Both the position numbers and the translations under genes were made by a program. 64,000 nucleotides of DNA, taken from NCBI GenBank assembly GCA_030762175.1, contig CM060831.1:29151001-29215000 (forward strand), written 5' to 3'. The DNA is from Metallyticus violacea (taxonomy: Eukaryota > Arthropoda > Insecta > Mantodea > Metallyticidae). The notes beneath the pieces are model-generated. The model did no database searches. It was not told the origin of the DNA and saw only the letters and a list, made by a program, of their open reading frames with translations. Positions 23,361 through 34,905 of this stretch are shown in pieces (positions within the stretch are counted from its first letter, which is position 1; every line of letters begins with the position of its first letter).

Positions 23361-24879
23361 ATAATTAATTAATTAATTTTAACGTTTTAAAACTTTAAGA
23401 CGAATTCATACACTACGGGGCTTTATTTAAAAACTTGCTAGTCTGAATAGCTATAAACTTAACCTAAATCTAATTAAAAAAAAAACGTTAATTTAGATAT
23501 TGCGGAGGAAATATAAAATGTATTTTAATTTACTTTAGATTTCACTCCCTCAGCCCCAGCCAAAACCACTTTTAAAATTTTTAAATTTTGTTTCTATGAT
23601 CTCTTGTTTTAATTTTGATAAAATAATACTATAAATACTAATCGTTTAAGTAATAGTTGGATTTTGAAAATAAAATGTTTTAAAATGGTAGTTAGAACAG
23701 AATATAAGCGGATTACCCAGAAGCTTCGAAATTGGCTATATTATTATTGTAGTAATTGTAATGTTACCCAAAAGATAGGTAAATTGTTGTTTCATTCTAC
23801 AGCCAACTTATATTTATTTTTTACGTGTGCTTGAGCGAAAGAGAAATCGTTCGGTATTTACTATAAAATGCGTGTGAGATATAGGTTAATTAATTAATTA
23901 TAGTATATTTGTTAAATAATTGTTGAATAAATTTTTCATATATTTATTCCTGTATGTGTATCCCGAGAGGGAAGTAAATGAGTGCGGAAGACAGCCGGCG
24001 CATTCACACTATCACGCTTCTCCCTGGAATCTTGAAACATGGGTAAATTCTTGGCTGGTTCACTTTGTAAAATATTTATGAAATTAATAAAGGGATTTAA
24101 AATTATAATATAATTAATGGCGATGGCAATTATCACCCTATAACATTACAAAAAAGAAAAACATTCACTTACCGACCCGAATATTAAAGTCATTCTGATA
24201 TTTGCCTGACTAGTGCTCCATCATACTTTAGCAAAATAAACAAAAAATATATTCTTGTTTATTTAGGTAAGTAATTTTACCTGGTCTGTTCTATATTCGA
24301 CTTTGAAAAAATCTTCAATCATTGTTCATTCAGTTGCGTAACTCTTTTAGCTCTGGCACAAACCAGAAATGTTACTATTTGCTCCCATCTGAAAGAATCT
24401 AATGGCCCGTTACATCGTAATAAAATCATAACCCCTCCCCACCAAAATACACACAACAACGAAGAGAAATTATCGTTTTAAAAGCAATACAGTATCTCAT
24501 TCCAAACGTTATTTTTGCTAACTCGTGGGACCAGTCGTGGCACCAGTTGGACTCTTTATTACTGCTATTGTTTTTAAGTCTGAACACGCCCCGTTTCTTT
24601 CATCAGATGTTTAAACTTTAAAAAAATGCTTATTTTCCTAAGTTCTCATGTACAGACTTAAGATTCGCAAAAAATATGAAAATTCTCTGGAATTTGTATT
24701 ATAAGTAAAACAATGCTAACTTTGGAAAATATTAAAAAACTAGAAAAACTATGAGTGTATTGCAAATGATATCATCGTTTAAATCGGCATTCGTATTTTA
24801 TTAGCTATTGACAAAAGCTCGATGAAGCACAATTATCATGCATTAATGTTTTGCCTTGTTCGTTGCTAAACAAAATTTC
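23361..24879. other. no gene recognised
   Basis: Strongly AT-rich, with no open frame or repeat that I could assign. Confidence 0.5.
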
Positions 24880-25080
24880 ATTAGAATGTTTACTATTTGA
24901 GCTTCCAAACTTCGTTCTGAGTTTTCAAATTGGTCAGACCATCTTATTCCAGGTCTTCCAAGTTTCCTTCTTTCTATTTTAGGACTAATTCCACCGTAGA
25001 TTTATCTTTTTCTATACTTATATCCCATACAACGTTGTTATGTCGAAGCATGTCTCTTGTAAGTTCTTTCCGATCGTTGT
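24880..25080 (-). pseudogene. LINE C-terminal tail fragment
   Basis: The minus strand reads KLGRPGIRWSDQFENS within frames broken by stops. The 'GRP..RW.D' block closes the polyprotein of many RTE/Jockey-related LINEs. Only this end is present. Confidence 0.5.
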
Positions 25081-25245
25081 ACGTTCTATGATTTTTTTTT
25101 TAAGAATTTCATTAATTGTAACACTTGCTTTTTTACATTAGTGTTATTTGAATTATTAATTTTATTAATTAGATGTTACTATATTTTGCAAACATTTAAG
25201 TACTGATCTGCTATATAATAGTTCCTTCATTGACTGGTTTGCATC

Positions 25246-25330
25246 ATTTGCTGGTGGGAATCGAACCCCAGACCTCCTGCTCACGAATCCGCGCCTTAGC
25301 GACCTCAGCCTTAACGACCTCCGAACGACA
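25246..25330 (-). repeat. SINE family B, head only
   Basis: Reverse tRNA-like head: 'GGTGGGAATCGAACCCCAG' (B box), 'CGCGCCTTAGCGACCTCAG' (A box), with a short repeated 'TTAACGACCTC' at the right end. Confidence 0.85.
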
Positions 25331-27099
25331 CTAATCTAAAGGGAATATAGACCCATTACCTCTTTATAAAGTTTTAGTAGTTTGATTTGTTTTTGTTATT
25401 TTGGCTAGTTTTGTTATTTCTTTTCATTTATTTTCTAGACATAATTTTTCTCGCTAAGCATCTTCTATATTAAACTTAACTCTACCTTATTGACTCCGGA
25501 TAACTCTTTTATAGCTTTCTTTCTTATTTCTTTCTTTTATGTTTATTAATAGCATAACATTCAGCTACGATTTCTAATACAAATTAAAATATTTAGTTAC
25601 GATATTTAAGTTAAAGTATCACTCTGATAAACTATATGTGTATGCATGTATTAAAATTCACAATTTTAATTTGCAGTTCAACTAAATTTACAAAAATTAT
25701 ATCATAATTAAAGTTCAAAATATTAATAACTATTCCTGAAAACATTGACTAGTTTGTTCAGAATTAATGAATATGAACATAACATTTACAAGTTAAGTTG
25801 TACTCCAGACATAGAACAAAACACATATTCATTTTTTCACAGTTCACACAGATAGTTCGTGCATTACACAGGTTTTAATGATGCAGTCATTTAGCAATAC
25901 ACAGTATTCTAATCAATCTTGATAAGGAAAGCATCTTGAATGTCCAATGTCATTCAACACTTTCTATATCTCGTTGTTAAAATATGTTTTACAGTGACAC
26001 ACGTGATAGAATAAACACATTTATGGAAACACGTGCAATAAAATTGGCATCCTTTTTCAACCACACTTTCTTTCATATTAAATCTCTCAAATAAAATCAA
26101 TGTGTAAAACACAAAAAATAAATCCTGACAGTCAGGGCTGAATTATAGACATGTAAAGAATTCTGTGCCCATTACTTCCACTTACAGTAATAAACGTATG
26201 TAAATAACACAGAAAGAAAAGACTACATAGCATGTGTGTGTACACACTGATTGCAATATTCATGATATATCATTAGTAAACTAAGAGCGTTTGATACAAA
26301 AACAAATACACATCTATGAGAAAGATCAAAACGAATATGGGAAAACCGTTTTAACAAAATTATCATCCTCATCTCATCATCTTCATTGTCATTGGCAAAA
26401 TCAATTCTTATAAAAAATATAAATTTCACATTAATAAAAATTTATTTTTGTGCCCTACAATATTCGCAATACAAAGAATGCCATATGCTCAGATTTTCAT
26501 TAACTATTTCAGTTTTATTTGCAACACGCATTAAAAGTCCTCTGTAAGCTGTACAAACATGTTGCTGGGTCAATGGTGAACCCCTATTTGGGTTTTGTTC
26601 AATGCCTCTCCTTTAGTAAAATTATTTTAACATGACTCGGATTTGGAATGCTTCTTCCACACTATCTCAGAATTGTTAATGATCAGACATAACTGTATTT
26701 TAATAACAATTTATACAGGAAATTCACGTTTTTGTAGCATTATGGAGGGATGGGAACATAGACACAATGAATATATCTATATGCAAGGAACGTACTTCGA
26801 AACCTTGATGATATTTCTATTCTGAATATCTCAACAATTCAATAAACAAACTTCAGATATTTTTTTATTTTTATGTCTCCTAGGAAAATGCCACTTCATA
26901 GTTTTTAATAAAGTGTAAGGAGGATAACATAGGACATTAATAATGAATATATCGAGCTATCCAATCGGCAACGGTACTGATGCTCTGGGCAGGCTAATCA
27001 CTGAAATAACTTTTTCTTTCATGGAATGCATCATCAACCGATTCGGTAACCAATTATTAAATATGGGAAACTATGTATGTACATACACCTCAATTGAGC
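25331..27099. other. no gene recognised
   Basis: Very AT-rich DNA about 4 kb past the HAND stop. No exon, repeat or RNA gene identified. Confidence 0.5.
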
Positions 27100-27400
27100 A
27101 AAAGCTGAAATTCATTAGTGACTCGAGTTTTCGAAGCATTTTTAGTACCTATTGATGGAATTAGCGTTACACACAGCAGTATACTTTGAGAAATGAACAC
27201 TTGTTTGCAACAAATGTCCATTTTGAATTTTTCTAGGGTGCAAATATTTGATCTACAGGGCTTCAATATCTTCTCACCGTTCACACGGGGTTTTGCGTCT
27301 CGGAATTCCACAGTCGGCCGCATCTTATGCTCCCGACATGACATTTTAATGGAACCACGCCTCGTCTGAAAAGAACACAAACTGTGGGCCGATTAACCCT
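27100..27400 (-). pseudogene. possible DDE transposase fragment
   Basis: The minus strand reads VFFSDEA followed by WFH with shifts, as at the first catalytic Asp of the DUF4817-type elements. The following text is shifted and only loosely similar. It is a short relic at best. Confidence 0.4.
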
Positions 27401-27606
27401 CTATTCACTAATGAAACAATTCACAATAACGCACACGTGCTACGTGATCACCTTGTCGTAGACAATGGACTTGTAAGGTTTGAGTTTTAACAATTTCGTT
27501 TCTACTGATTTCGGTAGTGATTTTTGACAAACGTTCAAGATTTGTTCCAATTTTGCCTAATTTGTCTTCTGTTAAAATTTTATGTCATCACCCGCTACTT
27601 GATTGA

Positions 27607-27877
27607 TTGTGGTTTATTTACGGACACTCTTTAACATCTCAGGTCATCAGCGTCCCATTTAATTCAGGGCGTGAAAGGACCGATAAATTTTGCTCTGAGG
27701 CCTCTTCTTTCAGGTTTGAGTTATTTATGTGCCGTAAATCTCCGACATGGGACCCACGGCTTTACTTTTCTTCCAAAGGAGGGCATACTTTGGATATTTA
27801 CTCCCGAAAAAAAATCTATCGACTCTGCCCGGGATTGAACCCGCGATCTTGGCTACCACTAGACCACCAGTACCGAC
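27607..27877 (-). repeat. SINE family A
   Basis: Reverse near full-length copy: 'TTTATTTACGGACACTC' tail at left, head ending 'CCACCAGTACCGACG' at right, with a small deletion beside the anticodon region. Confidence 0.92.
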
Positions 27878-28599
27878 GTATTCTTGTTTTGCACTGAACA
27901 GTAGTATCAAGTATATTAACAAGGCCGTGAATTGCAGTTCTCGAATAAGATTATTGCCTAAGGAACTTCCGAATAAATTCCTCACGAACACGATGAGTTG
28001 GTTTGTATTAATTACAATACATTTACACACAAAAATACGTTGCTTTGAAGTCTTCGAAAACTACTCTAGACTGGTAACTGTTCGGAAGTTCAAGGATAGG
28101 CAGGCAGACGGCTGTTAATGGGGAGGGGAGCCTGCCTTTACCGAGACGCAAAACATCGTGCGAGAGGTGAGGACATATTCTGGAAGTGCGGTATACACGC
28201 TGTCTGTAAAGTTACCAAAGACAGAAATTAAATGCGTTTCGGTGATCGAGCAAAACGCATCACTAATAATAATTCTGCTTGTAAGGCTTTTTGGTCAGTT
28301 TTTAATGAAATAAAACCTGAGTTGTTGCTGAATTTTGCTGGGAAAGGCGAAATTACATCCGGTCATTTGTTCTGGGAAAAGCGAGAGGCAAAGTCATTGT
28401 TATATTTTTATCGATATTAAATAGTTCCTTCTAAAGAAGGCCTGTTGTTCTTTACACTGACATTTCCATCGTTTGGGGAGAGGGGTAATGATACAAAATT
28501 TTTCATCGGCTTTTTTGCACTTTTATATTTACTACTGAAGATGAAACGAATTTTAGTTGAGAAAAGATTGAATTTAGGTCTACCCCACCGCATATAAAG
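27878..28599. other. no gene recognised; part similar to 32.9-33.2 kb
   Basis: Scattered blocks here and just before the SINE (ACGTTCAAGATTTG, TTTACACACAAAAATACG) recur in order at 32995-33150. They are probably two copies of one diverged element, with the SINE inserted into the first. No protein recognised. Confidence 0.45.
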
Positions 28600-28920
28600 A
28601 AAGTTCATTTTCAGGTTGTAGTTCAATCATCACAGTAATTTTACTAGGTTGTCTAGAACGTTTTTTTCTTATAACTAATGTTTTATATAACAGAAATAAC
28701 TCCTCTTCAAAATAAAGGCCATCATTTTTTATATTCATGCTCGTTTGAAAATCCAGTTCTTGGAATTGGAGACGAAAAGCTCTGTCAAACAATTTCTGAG
28801 ATGTTCAAGATTGCCTTTCTCGAAGAAATGTTGGCAAAAACCTAAACAAACCACAGTTGGACGGCGCAACACTTGGACTGTATGCGGGATGAGGCAACAA
28901 TTCTATTTCATCTATTTCAT
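28600..28920 (-). pseudogene. mariner transposase C-terminal fragment
   Basis: The minus strand reads IELLPHPAYSPSVAPSN, followed by LFRFLPTFLR, and in a shifted frame NDGLYFEEE. This corresponds to the 'HP.YSPDLAPSDYHLF' third-Asp block and the 'DG.YFE' end of mariner transposases. The catalytic Asp positions are altered (SV and SN), and frameshifts confirm decay. It lies 1.5 kb past the HAND stop. Confidence 0.8.
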
Positions 28921-30181
28921 CTAATTCCTGAATTTTTGTTGGCCTATCATACTTTATGGATAGAAGAATTGTTTTTCTGTTTTCTATTGACTAAAGCCCG
29001 GTAGCGTTCCCTTAAAACTTCCTAAATCTCGCTCAGTTGTACCCAGTCTAACTCAGCGTCAACTGGACGGCAATTTGGAATTAGTTCGGAATTGACAATA
29101 CTTTCAAAATTCTACCAAGTGCATAGCATAATTTATCCCAAAATAATCTGGATGTTAGAGATTCGTTTCAATGTAGTGCTCACTTCTCAGAATTACGCAT
29201 TTTCATCACTTGACACAATGCATTTTCAGAACTTGGTGCAGGACCTCAACTGCGGTAAATATACATCGACTTACATTATGTCGAATAAGAAAATATCCTC
29301 GGCAACTATAACTTGCTGACAGTTCACAGGTTATTCTGCTATCATCTGAACGAGTTTTGTCTTTAAGGCTAACATTGTCGTTACTGAACTATCTAAATCA
29401 ATATAACACCGTTTTAAAACCGTTGAACCTTCATACTCTACTTCACACGTTTCTTCGGCTGCTGACTTCACAATGAAATCTTTTCTTCAAAAGAATCTCA
29501 GAAGTGTGCAAATTATAAATTTTCCCTCCTACATTCTGCGTTATATTTTGAGAATATATGCAGAATATACTTTTCGTTACACTAGTTTTCAAAAAAAAAT
29601 TAGTAAAGTACTTATAGAAAAAGACTTTCCAGTCAACCTAATGTATAGTAATATGTAGTTTTGATTTAAATGCATTTGTAGTATTGCAAATTGATCCTAA
29701 CGAAACATTGTATCAGGCGTATTTTCTTTTCTGGATAAATTTTACCCAAGATGCTCTCAGAAAATGTTCTTATTTCTATCTACACTTTTCTCCATTTAGA
29801 ATCTATCTAGCGTATCTAGAGCACTAATTTAACCTGTTTCACTTATGATTCCTTCAACCTCCCTGAAAACAGTTTGTAGAACAGAATACTTACATTGAGC
29901 CATCGCTTTGTATACCGCACAGAAATGCACCAAGAAAATGGCACAGAAAAATATCTCTATCACCAGAAGTATTGTTCAAATGAACAGCCGGGGCCGGCTG
30001 TCAAAGTTCAAGGCGGCCGCCCAGATCGTCAGTACCAAAAGGTAGTGAAGTCCGACTGAATAAAACACAGATTTACAATTATTCTCTATGCTAAACATTA
30101 CATACTAGAGGACAGTAATTTCTAAAGCAAGTAATTTCCATTAACTTAAGGTATATTACTGTGGAACATTCTGAAAGGTTT
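28921..30181. other. HAND 3' flank or 3' UTR; GC-rich spot at 29.99-30.05 kb
   Basis: Mostly AT-rich. A GC-rich spot at 29985-30050 (AGCCGGGGCCGGCT, GGCGGCCGCC) stands out and can form short stems. No coding sequence recognised. Some of it may be HAND 3' UTR. Confidence 0.4.
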
Positions 30182-30187
30182 TAATAG
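30182..30187 (-). promoter_or_regulatory. possible HAND polyadenylation signal (ATTAAA)
   Basis: On the minus strand an ATTAAA variant lies about 250 bases after the HAND stop codon. I saw no AATAAA closer to the stop. The 3' UTR length cannot be set from sequence alone, so this is only the nearest candidate. Confidence 0.25.
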
Positions 30188-30435
30188 CCTTAGTCCTTAA
30201 ACTTCTACTGTGAGCAGTAGACAGATAGATTATAAATCTATTGTTTTAACTCTTCCATTGCAAATTGTTCACCAGCTTCTTATTTTAGTACTGCAGTTCA
30301 CGTTGTTTACTGTTGAATTAATGCAGTGCTAACTTTTTATACCAATTTTCAAGCACAATGCATTTCACTGTAAGTCGTACACAAATCCACGCTTTCAGTT
30401 GTGGCTGAATGCATGTTCAATGTATCTAGGAGTTG

Positions 30436-30549
30436 CTAAAGTTGTTCCTGTTTCAACTCCAGGGCCCACACATGCTGGGGCCATCCTGTGCGGCCCTTGC
30501 CCTTCTTCCCATTACCATCATAGTCGCCTCCTGTCATGACGCCACCACT
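30436..30549 (-). CDS. Hand: HAND terminal coding exon (GWPQHVWALELK tail)
   Basis: This is the last coding exon of the same HAND gene: 37 codons and a TAG stop at 30438-30436. It contains a Gly/Lys-rich linker (DYDGNGKKGKGR) followed by TGWPQHVWALELKQEQL. The GWPQHVWALEL ending is the conserved C-terminus of HAND proteins from insects to vertebrates, where it also sits in a separate last exon. The acceptor is TTTCAG with AG at 30551-30550, and the exon starts at phase 0 (AGT). That matches the phase-0 donor at 56270 and gives an intron of 25,721 bases. The exon is too short to stand out as an open reading frame and was found by its motif. The joined product from the two exons is about 240 residues plus the missing N-terminus. 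The codons are intact, so nothing suggests a pseudogene. Confidence 0.95.
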   Translation of the reverse strand, partial: SGGVMTGGDYDGNGKKGKGRTGWPQHVWALELKQEQL

Positions 30550-31323
30550 CTGAAATGCAAAACAATTCCTAATGAGATTAAATCTGTCAGGAAATGCATC
30601 TTATTATTCGCACCTGTCAAGTAACAATTAAGAACTTAGAACAGTGTGTACATCTATTGAAAGGTCAATTATAAAATATATACTTTACACGTTGTTTTTT
30701 AATCTGGCGTTAGAGAACTACACATATTAAATAACTTATTGTATTCAGCAATAACTGATATTTAAGGTAATGTTTTCGTATTAAATGTATTAAAAGAAAT
30801 AAACAAGAGACAATCGTGAAACCTGCCCAAATAATGTCAAATTGCGAAAAGTCTGTAAATAAGGTATATACAAACAAGAAAATTAAAAAAAAACAAAAAA
30901 AAAAACTTTAATCTTTTCTTTAGGCAAGAACACAATATAATACATAGTATTTTGTAGTAATCAAATGCAACTTAATTAGAAAAAGTTTCCGAATTGCGTT
31001 ATGAATGAATCAACGCCACCTGTTTTCTAATATAGATAATTAGTATGTATATATATTTTTACAATTAAGTTATACAACCAAAATATACAATAATCAACTA
31101 AATTTGAGTTTCCATTAAAATGGAAAATTTTACTCAATATTAATTTTTTCTTCGTCTGGAAATTAAACATCAGATGGAATAGGCAAATATATATTTTGAA
31201 TTCCGTCTTTTTAAAAAAAATGGTGGTTCTTTAGGCACTTTCTGCAATAAAATAAGTCAAGATATAGGGAGTGTTATTAAAAAAAGTAAGCACTTTTCTA
31301 TATAAAATAACTTAAAATACAGT

Positions 31324-31813
31324 CAGGGTGTTTCATAAACACTTTTACAAACGTTAGTGGCGGATTCCTCATACCAAAACAAGAGAAAAATCCGTATAAA
31401 CATATGTCCGAAAATCCTTAGTTTTTGAGTTACTAATGAAAGTTTACCCCAGAGTTAAAATGATTATTTCAATCACATCTTTAATAGGGTTATTACCAAA
31501 TCACATAAATAGCTAACCTTCAACAGTGCTATTGCTGCATTTTACAAATAACATTTTGTCATAAAGTATGCAATGCTGGTGCGTCAAATGCATCAGCAGA
31601 CTTGTATCGATAACATCATTCGATTACTTAACAAAATGAATTTTATTTTCGGTTACGAACTGAGTTAGATTACTTGACTCGTGTTGAAGTAAACTTTCAT
31701 TAATAACTCAAAAATGAGGGATTTCTGGACATATGTTTATATGAACTTTTTTTCTTGTTTTGGTGTGAGAAACCCACCGCCAAAGTTTGTGAAAGTATTT
31801 GCGAAACATTCTG
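31324..31813. mobile_element. foldback element with ~125-base inverted arms (CAGGGTGTTTC ends)
   Basis: The left arm 31324-31446 and right arm 31690-31813 are inverted copies, roughly four-fifths identical by eye. The ends read CAGGGTGTTTC and its complement with changes. Inner blocks CATATGTCC, CAAAACAAGA and GAAAGTTTAC occur in both arms. The 240-base centre has no open frame. It looks like a non-autonomous, MITE-like DNA element. Confidence 0.82.
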
Positions 31814-33470
31814 CATATGTAGACCTTTAGCGCATTGCTGCACTCTATATGAAGAATTTTCAAGAGTTAGTTCGTAAGCGATGAAAGTATAGATAACCTT
31901 GTTTGGCTTTTACCTTATATGTAAATCGGATGAAAAATAGAATAACTAACATCACATTTTTATTTAAATGTTAATATTTTTATACTTTTTTTTACGAAAC
32001 ATTGCACATTGCATCCCTAGGACCAATAGTTTTCATGTTAAAGTCTGCTATGATTATGGTATTTTATTAAAGTTTCTTTTTTACAGAGACAAAGTTACCA
32101 AACCCCTTAAAAATATAATTATGACAAATAACTGCTTTTAAAATTCATGTTTGCTGAACATTGTTTATTTGTAAAACATAGTCATTAATTTACGGTTAGA
32201 AGAAAATATGTTTTATGTACATTTTAGTCGTTTAGCCACAAAGGCAACGCAACAAAAATATGTATCACTGTAAATTACTAAAAGAAACAAATATAGTTTT
32301 CAGATTGGCAGTCCAAGGCAAACGAGTCTAGAAACCTTTTTAGCAATATTTATATTCGTCTCATGCTGAAAGAGTAACCACTCAGCCAGCACTTTCAGTC
32401 AAAGTACTACAGCCGAGTCCGCACTATCATATGTACATGGACAACAGTTTTATCAGAGCACTTAGTTGATATTTTTATTTTTGATGTTTTCCGTGGGGAA
32501 GTTAGTCAGATATGAGTTAATTAATTTATGACCCTATAGAAATTTTATATTAAATAAACGTAACACATTTATTCAATGTCTGAAACCAGTAATAATATCA
32601 ATCTTTTTTTAATGTCTAGTATTAGTGTTTTTAGGTTTATAACCTTTGAAATTGTTGATTTTAAAAACATATATCATATTAAAACAAGACAACTAACGGA
32701 ATTACAGAAAAACGGTCTTCACATAACTATGTAGCACGGTACATACATATATTATTTTTCACGTCAATCTAACCGACTTTAGTTATAAACCTTGGTCGCT
32801 AACGCGATATTTCTACTTCTGGAATAATAAGTATGTCGCAGCCGGCAATGTCCGTACTTGTACATTCTTATGTTGGAAATGTCGATCTCCCTCGACTAAC
32901 AGGCATTGTATCGCAAACTTGATATGGTCATCGTACTTGTTAATGTTTTCATTTCTGAAACTTTCATTTATACTAATTACGGAAATGATTTTGTTTTGGC
33001 AACGTTCAAGATTTGCGCCAATTTGGTTTATTTTTTTGCTGTACTAAATCTGTGCGTTTTTGCTCGTGATTTTTATTTATACTGAATCTGTAGAATGTCT
33101 TAATTGCACTCTTCGCATTTAAAATAACGTTTATACACAAAAATGCGTCGCTGTAGAGTCAACTGTCAAATCATCTTCCCAAATGAATGTTCTAAGACTG
33201 GAAACAGTTTCAGTAAGCAACGTTTAAGATAATGACATAAGCGAGTGAAGTAACTGTGGGCACTGTAGTGATATTTACAGAGATTAATTTTAGAAATGAA
33301 AGTCCAATAAGTACCTCGAGAACTTAATCACAGAATGGAGGAAAAAGAGAAAGATAAAAGAAATAAAAGGAAGGAACAACAGATGTTTATCTAAATGATA
33401 AATAGTTAACATTTGTTTCTCGAAATTAATTATAGCTAACAGATTATAATTTTATACTTATTACATATTA
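31814..33470. other. no gene recognised (HAND intron)
   Basis: AT-rich. 32925-33200 shares blocks with 27490-28080, as noted there. No host exon seen. Confidence 0.45.
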
Positions 33471-33487
33471 AGTATGCTGAACGTCAC

Positions 33488-33725
33488 GGTTCGATCCCAG
33501 GTGGACATTTATTTTTTTGCCTAATTTCTCCTTCGCCATCTTTACTATACTGAAGCCAAATAAAAATAATTTTTATGTTTCCATAGTGTAGAGGTAATTA
33601 TGTGCGCTTCACACGGACGGAAACATATTAATATTTGCCTCATTTCTCCTTTACCTTCTACACTATACTAAAGGTGAATTAAATTAATGTAATTTAGCGG
33701 TTATCATATGTGGTTCACACGCGCA
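33488..33725 (+). repeat. tandem tRNA-Val-like repeat fragments
   Basis: Three partial units occur in a row. The first begins in the T arm (GGTTCGATCCCAGG), then a body 'GCCTAATTTCTCCTTCGCC'. The second has a head 'GTTTCCATAGTGTAGAGGTA', 'GCGCTTCACACGG', then 'GGAAACATTAAT'-like text and the same body. The third has only 'TAGCGGTTATCATATG', 'GTTCACACGCGC'. The TTCACACG arm is that of tRNA-Val(CAC/AAC). All are broken, so they are SINE relics rather than tRNA genes. Confidence 0.7.
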
Positions 33726-33867
33726 TTTTACTGCTTCTGTTTAAGCGCTGGAGAAAACACGAATGATGAAAACGAATGGTATTTCATTTCTAACAATCGG
33801 AGCAAAGAAAGCAGCGGTTGTTGCGGCCGACCAAGTCCCAGAGCGGGTTATCTGACTAGGGGCGATG

Positions 33868-34013
33868 CTATTGTAGGGCGTAAACATCTTAAGTATGGCT
33901 TCCATTCGAAGAGAAGTAAAACCGTGGATCCAGTGTTGTACATTTACAGTACGTAAAACAACTTCAAATCTGAAAGAAGAGGTCATTTATTCGGCCATTT
34001 CATGCCCTGAAGT
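33868..34013 (+). repeat. SINE family A, left part of an interrupted copy
   Basis: Body of family A from 'GGGCGTAAACATCTTAAG' to 'CATTTCATGCCCTGAA'. The element resumes at 34194. Confidence 0.85.
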
Positions 34014-34193
34014 GCACGTAATTATCGCTATACTACGAATACGTAAAACTCTCCTAATTTGCTTCAATGTAGTGTAGAAAGTGCTGGAGAAATGAGGGAA
34101 AAAAAATTAATGTTTCTGCCTGGAATCTTGCGCTTGTGAAACACACGCACTACGGAAACATATATTACATTTTGTGCTTCAGCATAAGAGGAA
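34014..34193 (-). repeat. insertion with tRNA-Val-like repeat inside SINE A
   Basis: The minus strand at 34050-34165 reads 'GTTTCCGTAGTGCGTGTG', 'TTTCACAAGCGC', 'ATTCCAGGCAGAAACATTAA', then 'CCCTCATTTCTCC' and 'TCTACACTACATTG'. This is the best-kept copy of the tRNA-Val-derived family. It splits the SINE A body, so it arrived later. Confidence 0.75.
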
Positions 34194-34245
34194 ATGGGAC
34201 GCTGAAGATCAGAGATGTTAAAGCGCGTCCTAAATAAATCAATTA
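34194..34245 (+). repeat. SINE family A, right part of the interrupted copy
   Basis: Continues the family A tail: 'AATGGGACGCTGAAGATC', 'GAGATGTTAAAGCGCGTCC', 'TAAATAAATC'. Confidence 0.85.
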
Positions 34246-34291
34246 TATATACGAATAAATAAAGAAATGAAGTCTGTCGCGTCAATGATTT

Positions 34292-34292
34292 G

Positions 34293-34337
<45 letters not shown>
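34292..34337. repeat. (ATC)n microsatellite
   Basis: About 15 tandem ATC units. Poly-Ser and poly-Asp frames over it are by-products. Confidence 0.97.
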
Positions 34338-34417
34338 AGCAAGTCTTACTTACCGGAACTCAGAAAAGTATCTACTTTAGTAGGACCCAGAGATCTCAAT
34401 CCCAATTTATTAACTAG

Positions 34418-34905
34418 CGGGAAGGCTCAGGTGCTAGCGCTCGAGACTTGCATTCGGCAGATCCTGGGTTCAATTCCTGTTGGGCCGGCCATCCCGATCT
34501 TGGGTATTTTCGTGGTTATTACGTGGCCACTTAGAAGAATGCTGGGATGGATATTTACATTCCGTTCTTCCATTTCATTTCGTTGGAAATGTTATAGGGT
34601 GGAAAGTACAATGGCGAGGTGGGCTGGTGCGGGGTGATAGTGGCTTGCACTTTGGAAATGTTTCTGCACTTGCTCCGGCATCTGGAATGAAAGCAGCGGA
34701 CTTTCCATACAACTAGGGAAGTAGCTCTACCGGCGTTGGGGAGCCTGTATCTGGAAACATGTGAGGGACCCCATCTGCCTAGGCGCAATTACTTCCCTTA
34801 GATCCTGGGCCGCCCGGAATCGCCTTCACTTCATCCCTTCCATCCGGGGGACCTGGATTACGGGCGCATGAAAAAGGGCCAAAGTACCGAAATTATCCTC
34901 CTTTG
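34418..34905 (+). repeat. SINE family C, long copy
   Basis: Most complete copy of family C: 'GCTAGCGCTCGAGACTTGC', B box GGTTCAATTCCTG, 'GGCCATCCCGATCTTGG', 'AGAATGCTGGGATGGATA', then a long 3' body with 'GGCATCTGGAATGAAAGC' and 'GGGCCGCCCGGAATCGCC'. At nearly 500 bases it is long for a SINE. Confidence 0.85.

Noticed and set aside
34064..34637. Open frames with poly-Asp and poly-Ser runs
   Set aside because: They are translations of the (ATC)n microsatellite and SINE C, not proteins.
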